Assembly (NCBI GenBank): GCA_947396885.1
Contig: OX377206.1
Location: forward strand, 83,325,960-83,389,959
Length of the DNA stretch: 64,000 bases
Source: Heligmosomoides polygyrus polygyrus
Lineage: Eukaryota > Nematoda > Chromadorea > Rhabditida > Heligmosomidae
Reading direction: 5' to 3'
Shown here: in pieces, positions 32,373 through 43,559 of the stretch
Layout: every line of letters starts with the position of its first letter
Numbering within the stretch: position 1 is the first letter of the stretch
The notes under the pieces: model-generated
Told to the model about the DNA's origin: nothing
Databases searched by the model: none
What the model saw: only the letters and a program-made list of their open reading frames with translations
Program-made: the position numbers and the translations under genes

Positions 32373-32698
32373 TTTATCGCTTAATGTGAGTTCAGTGTAT
32401 CGCCTGCTTACTGTGCTTGACAGAAAAAGGATTATTTGGACATTTATTTCTGAAAGCATATGTAGCTATGAGCAATATACACAGGATATGTACTTGGGGA
32501 GGCAGCGGACGGTGCAGAAGCTACAGATTCCCGTTGCTATTAATGACGCGTATTATCATTATAGATGAAAGTCCCTTTTAGAAATTAAATCAAATTTACA
32601 TGTACCTCTGAAAAAAAGCGTAAATTCGGAAGGATCTTATTAGCACAAGCACTTCTAGTGACGTCAAGGACTAATTACATGAGATGTCGGTATGCAAA

Positions 32699-35600
32699 TC
32701 AATCGCTGCTCCTCAGGCGGCGAATGTCTTCGAGAATTCCGCGCACTTTATCGGCTGCTTTGTTGGTACGGCTCGTTGCTTCGTCGTCCTTGCTGGACTT
32801 CATGGACGCGGAGAAAATCTCGTACAACGTTGTCAGAAACGCCAGCGCAATCGTGGGGAATAGTTGGCGGTACGACGCTTTAAGCTGAAATAAACATTGT
32901 TAACATATATAACATTTTCAGTCGCGTGTAGCGCAGTCGGGAGAGGCGCCGACTATCGCCTGCACCCGATACTAGGTTCCTGGTTCGGATTTCCCGTCCA
33001 GGCCAACCAAGCCTTCCATCCATCCGGGGTCGGTGAATTGGTACCAGACTTATCTGGGAAGGATGAAGCGCTGACTTGTTCATCGGCTGGCCACCGCAAA
33101 TCATTGTCTGTCAAAATACACAATCAACTCGCCTCCACGACATCCCGTAGAAGTAGAATGCGTGGCGCATCCCAAAATGGATTGAGTAACGCCGGCCGTC
33201 CTTTATCCTTTATCCTTTAACATTTTCAATTCAAACGAGGCTCTTTTCTAGTCGACCTGGACGTTATGCAAGCCACAATTAATAAGATTATTTTTAAATA
33301 AAACTTGTAAAGTTCTCCTCAACAGTTAGCTCTCCCTAACCAACAATGTACTAATAAGGTGGTTAGCCTGGGCGGTAAAATCCGAACGAGAAACTTGAAC
33401 TCGGGTGCGGGCGACAGCCGGCGCTTCTTCCGATTGTGCTATCATTCGCCCAACCAACAACATCTTAGTAGCAGTCAATTAGAAAAATACTGGTGTTTTT
33501 TGCGAATAAACTGTATTTTGTTAGATAAAAATGTAAACGAGATGAAGACTGTGCAGTTATCGCTTTCCAGAACTACAACTACCTGCTGAGCAAAAAAAAA
33601 AGCGTCGCAACATAGTTTTCGAATGAAGGGCAGAATGCAGTGGACGAAAGTTGGAAAAGAATAAAAATGCGGACTAGAATAGCATAGTAGGAGATACGTC
33701 TAAAATATACTTTTGGTAACCGCTAACTTCTCCCTTCGTAAAACTTCGGCATTACCTAAATCATTCAATTAAATCTGCGTCGAACGAGGCATATTCTTTG
33801 TTTCTTTCAGATAAGCTCGTTGCCGTCGATCAAATACTTGGCTTGTTCACAAATTTGTCCGGTTTTTTAATGTCGATAAGTGTCCTGCTTGCTTTAAAAA
33901 TCACCCTCATTGAGTTTGATGGTCTCCTGCTTAATATGGAAATCGCCTTGGTTGATTTAAAATGTTCTTGGTGGTCGTAGAGAAGTCTAGACAAGCATGA
34001 TTTTGCCATAGGGGCACAAAATGTACACCGTAACCTTATCGCTTATCGAAGCCTTATCGGCTTCATAAATACGGATAGTGGTATTCGCAAAGTCACCAAG
34101 AACCCATTCTCCACCTCCGCACTGCACTGGGCTGTTGCATTAGCCATCTATTCGGTATCACTCTTTGCCTGGTGCCAGGTGTTCAAAGCACATTTGTGGT
34201 GAAGTGATACCAGAACATCGAAAAAATCAACTGTTATAGCTATTGGTGAAGTGAACTTCCAGTCAAAGCAGAGAAAAATACAAGAGCTTATGAGTTGCAA
34301 CATTCGCGATGGAACGTAGGATGGAACACCTAAAAATTACAGTGTAGAAATTGTGCCCGTATGGTAGAATTGTTATATGAAGTCTAGCTTACGTTGAAGG
34401 TTGCACATACACTTATATTATAACTCGTTTTATAAGAGAACAAGGGCTCCGTCACGTCTATCGGCGCGCCTCGCACTTGCGCGCTTCGCGCGATGTTGCA
34501 GTATCACTAAGCTAAGGACAGTCACATCAAGCTAGATGCTTTACTTGTACAGCTTTTTCCCTACCTAGGAGTACAAAAGGCTTGCAACACGTACAGTATA
34601 TAGTAGAAACGGTCTCCCATTACTGGTACTGGTCCCCCTCAATGATCCCCCTAGCAGATGACGTCCTGGGCACGTCTTCCCAATCCCCGGGCACATTAGA
34701 CGACGTCTTCGGCACGTAGAAGACGTCTGGGTATTTTCCGCTATTTTCGCGCCCCGTAATTTGACCAATATCGATTGATGGCGATCGATACTTCAAAAAC
34801 GAACTCCAGATTCGTGTTGAGCGACCTCGACTACCCTCAGGGCTAAAGTTTCCTACCGCCTGGACGGTAGGAAACTTTAGCCCTGAGGGTCCACAAAAAG
34901 CGATAGCGATAGTCAGCGACCTCGATTGCCCCAGGGCTGAAGTTCGCAGGCAGGTAGAAGACGTTTGGGTATTTTTCGCTATTTTCCTGTCGTAATTTTC
35001 CTCCCAATTTCTGCTTTCTGCAATGGCTAATTTCTGCGGCGGGGCCAAGGTATGACTCATCGCTTAGCGCGTATAGTGTGATAGAGTGTAAGGTAGGACA
35101 AATTACCACTACATTGTGAGCCTGTGTGAATCGAAATCTTATCTTATATCGGGAAAGAATAGTGTGATAAGGAAATGTTATTATGTGCCAGGCCCTGGTC
35201 TTGCGTTTTTTTCTCGCCGAAAAGGATTCTCAGTTCTACTTATTACCCTCATTCGGTTGGGCGCGTGTAGCGCAGTCGGGGGAGGCGCCGACTGTTGCGT
35301 GCACCCGATACCAGGTTCCTGGTTCGGATTTCCCGCCCAGGCCAACCAAGCCTTCCATCCCTCCGGGGTCGGTGAATTGGTACAAGACTTGTCCGGGGAG
35401 GATCGCTGATTTGTTCATTGGCTGGCCACCGCAAGTCATTCATTTCATGGCCAAATACACATTCAAATCGCCTCCACGATACCCCGTAGAACTAGAATGC
35501 GTGGCGCATCCCAAAATAGATTGAGAAACGCCGTCTGTTATCCTTTATCCTTATCCTTATACGAGCTTCACACTGTAGTTGCCCAACATAGATTTGGGCT

Positions 35601-38600
35601 CTAATACAGCTGCTGATGAGTTCTTTGACGGCGAATGGAACGTGCGTTGCAGTCAATTCTGTCTATTCTCCTGAGGAATCTTTCAAAATTCCGAAGCTAT
35701 TGAGAAGAAACGAAAGATGAAGAAAACTGTGAAATGTCCACTTCATTTTGAAATGTTCAAGAGCGGCCGCCGAATTTGGAGCAACCAGAAGGGTTCAGAT
35801 AGATAGATTCCGAGCAATTCAAGCTTATAGCGGCTGTTGGTCATGATCATGTTTTCGATTTGTACCTCATGCTACTTTGCCCAATCTAAGTTTGATTTGA
35901 AAAGTGAACCACATCATAGCTGCCAAGTAAGAAACATACAGTGGAGGATTGCTGCACAAAGTCAGAGCCACGTACCTGTTCTATAGAGAAAAATTCCTTG
36001 TCGAAGTTTTTATGGAATTCTGTGTGATAGAACTCCAGTATTTGCTCCCAGTTTTTCAATCTAGTCTCAGCCGAAACGGATGCCACCAATAGTCTTCCCA
36101 AATCTTCTGCCGGGCTTCCAAAGTGACACATCTGAAATTCGTTCTGAAGTTCATGTTGCCGCACAATAGCTTGAATGGAGCTACACTCGCCTGCCAGTCT
36201 ACAATTTTGTTCAGCTTCAAATTTTGCTCCTGGTCATAGCACCACAATAGATTTGAACCGTACAGATCACCGTGGACAAACACTGACTCCATACCTGTCG
36301 TGACAATAGAAATAGATGAGCCTAGCCATGAACATTATTTTGTGGGTGAATGATATTCCTATGAAATCTGGCGACGCTTATACTTATTAGGCAAAATTTG
36401 AACAGAAAATTTCGAAAGGGCGAAACGTTCCCTAAGCATGGAATGGTTTTTTTCTGGACTGCGTCAAATGGCATCTTGAGTTCCGAACTACAGAATCGTT
36501 CTCATTACCTATTTCAAGGTGGTGTGTTCTGAAGGCTTTAACAGAAACGCAATCCTTGCTGTGATCGTCAACGTCGGCTAGCAAAGGGCCCAGAGAATCA
36601 TCAAGAGATCGCAGCTCGTCGAGGCGGAAGCTGAGCACCTGAACAAATAGCCAAGTTTGAAAGCGGTTTAATCCCGTTTACTGAAAGCTCTTGATATGTT
36701 ATGTTACGTCTGTGAAACAAAGGGGTTTAGGAAAGGCTCCTGCAGGCGTTGCTAACCGAAAGAGAGCGCAATATTAGTTGTTGCTTCACCAAACATTTTG
36801 AGTTGTACAGTTGTACTAACTATCTAAGACCCATTTTTTCCGTTGCGCGTCATACTGGGAATTACCAATATCGATTAGGCGGCACGACCTAATCGATATT
36901 AGCAATTCCGATTATGATGCTCCGCGCGGCGAATGGAGTATAGGTGGAGGCGGGGGACGAGCGTTCTACCCCCTCGTCCCCCTGGCCCGCCCACCCCCAA
37001 CCCCCTGGGCTTGCTCGAGAGTCCAGTGGCTGCCTTACGAGATAGTGGAGACGCAGACATTTGTCACGCCTCTGTTTAAAGGGCGGGGGTAGAACGCCAC
37101 TCCGCCGGTGGAGCCTAATGGAGTAGGAGGACGATCACCCTCCTAAATATAAAAAAAGCTTCTACTTAGCAATTTATTTATCAAGGAATTCGTCCGAAAG
37201 CACCCTATTCGCATGTTCGTCTGGCATTCGTTCCGTCTACACGTTTATCAGCGGCCAGTAAAGGACTCCACATTTGAACCGGACCTTCTACTCAGATTAT
37301 CCACCTCATGTGGGGATCAGGTGGTAGGTAATGGATGAGCTTTTAGTATAAGTAAGCAGCAGCGATCGATCGGGTGTTGACCATTATCGAGGAATTTCAT
37401 GAATTTTGTTTGGAGCTGACCGCTCATGGGAATCACACGAATATTTTATCCAATGGGCGGTTTCCACAAGAAGTACTAAGCAATATCGATCGGCTTCTGA
37501 CCACTATTGATCCATGTGCGATGTTGACCGTCCGAAGAGGAATCCACGTGAATGTGTTGGCTGATGAGTAGGCTTCACAGCGAGTAGGATGTGTCGAACG
37601 GGATTTTGTCAAAGCTCAAGCGATAGTGTTAGTTTGAAGACGTGATTACTGAAGTTTTCTTCACTACGCTGAGAAGGTTTCTCAGTTCTATTGCTATCAT
37701 TCGGTTAGGAAAACGTCAACTATATATATATACACGCTACTTAACGACTGGGAGAAACTACTATGTCCACATGATCTTTTATATGGTCTGTACTGCCTTC
37801 GGCGCGGAAGTGCAGCACGAACTGGCATTTGTTAAAGGGAATGCTATTAGGTTGGAAAAAAGTATTTTCACACTTCGAAAAGTTTCCACCGTTCTCCTTG
37901 AAACGCACTAGCCAATGTTGATTGCTGATTTCGTAATCCTATCACACTTGTCTATCGTTCGCACGCGGACACAGGTTAAGACTGTTCTTGCAATTCGTTA
38001 TCCATCCAATCTTCCGGACTCAATGCCAGATCTTCCTCAGGGACACTTTCGGCACGTCATTCTTCATGAATTCATTAAAGGATCTGCAGCACGTTAACGA
38101 TATATATGACTTGGAATCTACAATTCATCACGCCTATTATGAATGGTTCGGAAAGTTTTAAAGGAAGATTATTCACTCGAGGGCAAAGCAAGGTCAGAAA
38201 GGCCAACTGAATTGGACGACACTGAACCACTCCATCTTCTTCCTACCGATAGTAGGCATACGACACGTCAACTGGAAGAGAAGCTCGAAGTGTCTCACAG
38301 GATAGTGGAAATCCATCTGAAGAATCTTGGCTTTGCTTGGAAATTTGGAGCTTGGATTCCATATGCCCTGCCAGGCACTCAGAAAGGTCAACGGCTCTCC
38401 ATCGCTGCTTCTCTTCTGTCCAGATACGAAAGAAACTCGTTTCTGCCGCAGATTGTGACAGGCGATGACTCCTGGGTTCTGTATGCCAGCTTTCGAAGAA
38501 AACGACAATGGGCACAAAATGGAGAGAACCCTAAGCCTGATCTCAAGCCCAATGTTCACGAAAGGAAGATTCTCTTGAGTGTTTGGTGGATAGCAGAGGA

Positions 38601-41600
38601 GTGATTTACTGGGAAACTCTCAGAAGTGGAGAGACACTTACTGCTGCCACATACAGTGGCCAACTCCGCTAACTCGCCGCAGCTCTCCACGAAAAGAAGC
38701 CTGAGAAGTCAAACGTGATAATCCTGCATGACAATGCAAAACCACATGTTGCAAGACTCACAAGAGAAACAATAAAGGAGCTGAGCTCGGAAGTAATGCC
38801 ACATCTACCGTATAACTCTGACCTCGCTCCTACCGACTACCATCTCTTCCACGCTCTTAAGCAAGAAATTGGAAAGAAATATTCTGAAACGGATGAAGAG
38901 CTCAAAAATTTGATTCAGCGATTGTTAGACTCCAGAACTGCAGTCTTTTACGAGAGAGGAATTAGAAAATTACCCAGTCTTCGGAAAAGTGTAGTGGAAC
39001 AAAATGGAGATTACCTCAATTGATTTGACTTTGTAGTTGCGAAGTAATAAATCTTTGAAAAAAAATGAAAAGACTTTTTCCAACCTAATACTTCCTATTT
39101 GTTACTTTTCGAAAAGGTGATCGAAATTGGATTTACCAGAACGGAACCGTATTAAACCTTGTTGCATATGGTATTGAACCTTGTTGCTTAGTAATATCCG
39201 AAATGGCTTTCCTGCTGAACGCTTCTCACCTTCTGAAATGACGCGCTTCCTTTTGTATTCTGAGTCAAAACAGACTGTTGAGGGGAACGTTTGTTAGAAG
39301 GATTCACCAATATTTGGTGACGTTGTTCTACCTGATCTGAAGTCTCTGAACCATATATTTTAATTAAAGTTGGTCTTGGGAGGACAAATGTGGAACAAGA
39401 GGCCGCTTAATCTTAATCATCGTTCAGGTTCCAAGACAGCTGGGGAAAGCATTCTTTCTATTTCTTCGGGACCAGTGAAAGCCTCCAGACCATGCGCGGG
39501 AGCGGCGGAACCCGTTCTGTTTTCAACCTCGTCTACGTGAAGTGAGAAGTGTTGGCTAAATCTTCTGCAGAAGGAAACTGAAAAGAATGAGCTCCAGCCA
39601 GCGTGGTAGCTGTCTCTTGACTTTTAGTTTGCCTCGATTTGGTTGGAATTTCGATGTGTTGGGGTCCTCTTGGAGAGCTAGTAACTCTCAGTGTAAACTT
39701 GATTAGATCTTTATATATGGTCCGCAATAGAAAATTTGATGTTCAATAGCCAAATTCGTCAAGCATTTGTCGAGAAAAGCTGACCATTTGCCTGCCAAAG
39801 TTAAGCGACTCTTCACAAAGCACAAATAATTGAACGCTTTGAGTTATCATCAGACGAGGAAATTTAATCTGACCATTCCACTGAACGATTTCCAGATGAA
39901 AGTGCTTCACTTACAGTTGGCTGCAGCATTTCACTGTATAGCTCTTCATAGACGTTCACGTTGAAACGCTCCTTTCCTTCACACGGATGCATGGCAACTT
40001 GAACGGCAACTAAGGCACGTATGACCTGTAATTTATTGAAATTTTTGAGAAAATAAGCTCTTCCTCTTCGTTTTCTTGAATGACATTGGTCGAGAATCGT
40101 TACATAAATTTCAAGAAAGTGTCGAAAAGTGCATGAAGCTAAACAGAGTTGCGGATTGTAATGTGATAAAGGAAAACATGAGGTCTGGCACTGATTCGTA
40201 AGGCAAAGAAATTAGATTTGAAGCTCAAGAGAATAGAAAACGAAATTGTGATTCACATTTCTGTCTAGGTGGCAATGCTTTAAAGTTAATCTCTTGGGAT
40301 TCAATTTTTCAACAGTTTAACTTAGAACGAGAAAACAGAGATAAACTAAGAGAGGACTTCTAAGCTGTAATATGTAGACGCTTTGAACGGGTTAAAAAAA
40401 GCAACAGAAACAAAAAGGCAGAAAAAATATGTAGACATTCGAACATATGGCACTACGTTTTGCAAATAAGACACTTAATACCAGACTGTACCGATCGCTT
40501 ACCTCCTTCACTTGATAGAGAGTTAGACATTCATGAATATGTGTAGAAAACGACTTGCTCGCAAACTCCATGCACAAGAATCCAGTTGTTTCGTTCTCCT
40601 TAAAGATCATTTGGCTGTGGAAGTGATGCAGGTGATGAAAAACCGTTTTCCGAACACAGCAATGTTCGCAGCAAAATCACGGTAAACACTTGGAAGGTGT
40701 AATTTAAAATATCGTTTGAAGGGCGTAGGAAGTGCTGGCTGCCGCGTACCCCCGATTCCAAGTTTCTGGCTCCGATTCCCCCCCTCCCCCCAAGCCAATC
40801 AACCCTTCTATCCCTCCGGGGTTGTTGAATTGGAGACATTGCTATTTGTAAGGATATAACACTGCTTTGTTCATCGGCCAGCCACAGCAAGCCACTGTGT
40901 AGGCCAAATAATATGCACGCGTTCAGAGGGCCTCCATGATATTCCGTGGTAATAGAATGCATGGCGCACCCCAAAAGCGATTGATTGATTTCTTTACCTC
41001 ATCGAATTTCTTCCCGTAGTAGAACATGGGCACTGTTGGTAGTTGAGACGACAGCCGTCCCAGAGTTTCGTAGAAGAGGATCTCGTTGTTGTGCCACTGG
41101 AAAACGAACAGCTCTGCATTGGTATTTCCGAACACTTCCGATGTCGACACGTTACCTTTCGAAGACTCCGTTCCTTCGCTCCCCATTGAAGTTTGTTTCT
41201 CTTGGCTACTTCCGAGCCGTTCAGAACGCTTTTCGAGCGGTTCTTCATAGAAAGCGTGTTTGTTAGGGTGGCAATCTAAAATGTTGGCATTCGTAGGATT
41301 TTAGCTTCGCTGTTCCTCCGTCATACAGAGAAATGAATCCAGTAATTCACATAGCCGAAACTGAAGCTTTTGGCAATGTGCAAGGAAATTCGCAACTTGT
41401 TTTGTGTGTGTAACTCATTTCGCTTTCTGCAAAAGAAGAATTGCTTTATGTGTTATTACATTCTCGAACAAAGATCTGACCGCTGGTATTGTTATCATAC
41501 TAAACTTAAGATGTAGCTGTGAAGTTCATGCTCTCTGCTTCTTATTCCACTACACAGTAGTTATTTTGATTTCAAACAGAAAGTGAAATTTGATGATTGA

Positions 41601-43534
41601 GAAAAACTGCTATGTTGCGTTCTTAGAGGAAGAATCTCACAAAATAAATACGTATGGAAATAAGTATTTTCTACAAAGCAAAAATGTTACTATCACAGCT
41701 CCGCGAATTCGTTCAACTTTTCTAATCGCCACATCAAATGGTTCAAGCACGGACATCACCTCGAATCACTTTCAGTTTTCTTTGCAGAACTGCATAGATC
41801 GTGCGAGGAAAGTAGTCACCTTGAAAACCACTTCTTTTGGTAAATCGACGGTAGCATCGGACCAGTTGCATCGAAGAACACCAACACTCGACAGGAACCC
41901 CTGAAATGTTGCACAGGTGAACATTTGTTGGATTTGGTACATTTGTTAGTCAAAGGTGCCGCTATGGCTGTTAATACCAAATGTTGATGGGGTCTTTCAA
42001 TGTGCATTTTTTGTTTCAAGTTTACTAATGTTTACGGTGGCGCAGTCGGAAGAGGCTTCTTATTCCGGGCACCTCGACCGAGAATTTTAGATGTGGTCCT
42101 ACGGAGGCAAACATCTTCGCGTCACTCAGATGTCGGTGATTTCGTGTCACAGTTCTCTGTTAGAGATAAATCACTGACTTCATCGGTCAGCCACCATAAG
42201 TCGCTATATGAGCCAAATGCACTATACGATATTTATTTATTGTGTACGTGATGAGCACGCGGATAAAATAACTTAAAGACGATTAACAAGCAGCATTTAG
42301 AATGAACAACGTGTAAAACAAAGCCATCAAAACGGGATAAACTAAAAAGTGTGCTAGCTATAAAACCTGGAGTATAGGAGTCTTTTCTACTGTCTCAAAG
42401 ATGTAAGTGGCATATTTTTCTTTGAAAACTTCAGAAACCCTATTTCGGCTCGATTAGTGAAGAAACCTAACCTCACGCGCTGCTTTTGTGGGACTCTGAT
42501 TTTCCGCTATCCATCTCTTATGCTAGAAGAGACAGAATAAAAATATTGGACGGAAATGCCTAACCTAAGAGGATAAAGGACGGCGCTACTTAACCCCTTT
42601 TGGGATGCGTCATGCATTGTACATCGTGGAGCATGCGGTGGCCAGCGGGGAAGAACAAGTCAGCACTGTATCCTTCCCAGACAAGCCTGATACCAATTCA
42701 CCGACCCCGAAGGGATGGAAGGCTTGGTTGGCCTGGACGGAAAATCCGACCCAGGAACCTTTTATTGGGTGCACGTGACAGCCGGCACCTCCTCCGACTG
42801 CGCTATACGCGCCCGTTGCCTAACGTGCCAGTTATAACCTTAAAAACTACGACAAAACAAGCTTCTCCTACGGTGTGAAAGTATCATATCCTGCAGAAGG
42901 AGAAAGAGTGGCGCATTCTATAAGGGATTCATTAGAGCCGTTCTCTATAAAAACTAGGTGATTTCAACATAATAATTTTTCTAATGCTGCACATAATAAA
43001 GCATTTGTCCAGATAGTATTGCCTCCATTACCCTTCAGCGTCAACTACAGACTTTTGTAACTAACTCATTTTACACTTCACTAACTAAGATAAACTAAGA
43101 TGGCTTTCTACATTGATGTTTTAATGAAACATCAATGTAAAAAGCTAAATATGTAAAAGCTGAATGTGTAGAAAGCTGAAAAAGTTGTAACTACCTCATT
43201 TTACACTTCACTAAGATGAACCGAGATAGCTTTCTACATTGATGCTTCAATGAAACATCAATGTAGAAAGCTGAATTTCGTCACATTTGTGGTAGAGGTT
43301 TCGTTCAGTTCTTGTCATTCAACAGCAGCTTTTTTATGATCCGCCAAATTCTCACCAAACAAATTAATGCCACACTTCGTAATTTAAGTGTACCTGATTT
43401 TCTCCAATTCGAAAGACTTGTTTCTCTCCTGTACACTTTGTTGTCGTCCTTAAGCCTCTGCGTAGTCCTCTTTCTACAACGTCAATGTTCACTCCTGTTC
43501 CAAACAAACCGTTCGACGTGTCGGCTAATCCCAT
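32699..43534 (-). CDS. CHK kinase-like protein (DUF1679 family), ten exons, complete
   Basis: Exons in coding order: 43394-43534, 41820-41900, 41156-41275, 40998-41096, 40503-40598, 39915-40025, 36509-36638, 36191-36294, 35976-36131, 32699-32884. All phases agree and give 407 codons, within the usual size of this nematode family. ATG lies four bases after the acceptor GATGTTTCAG, as for trans-splicing. Landmarks: IGENQ joined to GFLSSVGVLRCNW (residues 43-60), HNNEILFYETL (116-126), FDEENETTGFLCMEF (145-159), the kinase catalytic motif HGDLYGSNLLW (267-277), the metal-binding KIVDWQ (289-294), HFGSPAEDLGRLL and the C-terminal FPTIAL...RGILEDI. The fold is that of aminoglycoside/choline-type small-molecule kinases; related ecdysteroid-kinase-like proteins are linked to detoxification. 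The substrate is unknown. Introns 1, 4, 6 and 9 carry SINEs or a mariner; intron 8 is GC-AG. Confidence 0.9.
32925..33225 (+). repeat. SINE-A copy 9, full length
   Basis: Clean copy with A box GTGTAGCGCAGTCGG, B box TGGTTCGGATTTCCC, the complete body and a tail of TTTATCC repeats (CCTTTATCCTTTATCCTTT). It sits in intron 9 of the CHK-like gene, about 40 bases from the acceptor of the last exon. Confidence 0.9.
33357..33452 (-). repeat. SINE-A copy 10, head fragment
   Basis: Minus-strand fragment TTAGCCTGGGCGGTAAAATC through GACAGCCGGCGCTTC. Only the tRNA-like head is kept. Confidence 0.6.
33453..34520. other. Intronic, nothing recognised
   Basis: Lies in intron 9 of the CHK-like gene. Short GATTGAAAT/TTAAAATC-rich sequence at 33.8-33.97 kb, otherwise no repeat or exon that I can support. 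Confidence 0.4.
34620..35060. repeat. Dispersed repeat with perfect 26-bp hairpin
   Basis: Two direct copies of TAGAAGACGTYTGGGTATTT (34717 and 34957 areas) surround a perfect hairpin: arms 34833-34858 and 34865-34890 with loop CCTGGA. The sequence left of the hairpin resembles a degenerate GATCACGAATCTGACATCCG module. Open frames here are by-products. Confidence 0.7.
35262..35568 (+). repeat. SINE-A copy 11, full length
   Basis: Clean copy in intron 9 of the CHK-like gene: GCGTGTAGCGCAGTCGG, the B box, the full body and a tail of TTATCC/TTTATCC units ending near 35560. Confidence 0.9.
36132..36190 (-). other. GC-AG intron (intron 8 of the CHK-like gene)
   Basis: 59 bp, starting CAG/GCGAGTGTAG and ending ACGAATTTCAG on the minus strand. 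Splicing here joins KIVDWQ to MCHFGSPAEDL in frame and restores the family's conserved run. No GT donor nearby does this. Confidence 0.75.
36855..36915. repeat. Hairpin: AATATCGATTAGG / CCTAATCGATATT
   Basis: Perfect 13-bp arms around CGGCACGA, with weaker outer pairing (GGAATTACC versus GCAATTCC). It lies in intron 6 of the CHK-like gene, next to a GC-rich stretch (36940-37100) with the inverted pair GCGTTCTACCCCC / GGGGGTAGAACGC. Confidence 0.6.
37847..39088 (+). mobile_element. Mariner element A
   Basis: Terminal inverted repeats TTAGGTTGGAAAAAAGT and ACTTTTTCCAACCTAA with TA on each side (37845-37846, 39089-39090). It is 1242 bp, the normal size of a mariner. It lies in intron 6 of the CHK-like gene, antisense to it. 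The transposase inside is broken. Confidence 0.9.
37951..39023 (+). pseudogene. Mariner transposase (element A), broken
   Basis: Three frames together cover the protein. The first helix-turn-helix is in 37915-38097 (DLPQGHFRHVILHEFIKGS). The second, and the first catalytic D (IVTGDDSWVLYA), are in 38143-38604. The second and third D (ILHDNAKPHVA; SDLAPTDYHLF, 34 residues between) and the C-terminus are in 38715-39023. Shifts or stops near 38100 and 38600-38700 destroy the frame. All three catalytic aspartates remain, so the breaks are fairly recent. Confidence 0.85.
39089..39914. other. Intronic, nothing recognised
   Basis: Part of intron 6 of the CHK-like gene. The short minus-strand frame near 39540 is not needed for the protein and has no clear splice sites. 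Confidence 0.4.
40712..40995 (+). repeat. SINE-A copy 12, against a splice donor
   Basis: Diverged copy (GTGCTGGCTGCCGCGTACCC; GGCTCCGATTCC; CTTTGTTCATCGGCCAGCCA; ATGGCGCACCCCAAAAGCG) in intron 4 of the CHK-like gene. Its 3' end stops within a few bases of that intron's donor, leaving GTAAAG intact. Confidence 0.75.
42032..42230 (+). repeat. SINE-A copy 13, diverged
   Basis: ACGGTGGCGCAGTCGGAAG head, then a degenerate body ending CACTGACTTCATCGGTCAGC. Intron 1 of the CHK-like gene. Confidence 0.55.
42575..42815 (-). repeat. SINE-A copy 14
   Basis: Minus-strand copy with AGGATAAAGGACGGCGC at its tail side, an internal deletion after GTACATCGTGGAG, and a complete head. Intron 1 of the CHK-like gene. 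Confidence 0.8.
43090..43275. repeat. Tandem pair of hairpins
   Basis: A unit of about 120 bp is repeated twice (ACTCATTTTACACTTCACTA ... GCTTTCTACATTGATG). Each unit ends in a hairpin; the second is perfect (AGCTTTCTACATTGATG at 43228-43244 and its complement at 43256-43272). Intron 1 of the CHK-like gene. Confidence 0.75.
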
Positions 43535-43559
43535 TAGACTGAAACATCAGCGCGTAAGA

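Noticed and set aside
40599..40614. Acceptor CTTCCACAG for exon 5 of the CHK-like gene
   Set aside because: It breaks phase. The acceptor CTTTAAG at 40599 keeps phase and gives the conserved FDE-ENETTGF join.
41187..41300. Alternative longer exon in the frame of 40923-41186
   Set aside because: A different frame after TTTTAG at 41275 gives phase-0 exons on both sides and the conserved joins, leaving the longer frame as a shadow across a 59-bp intron.
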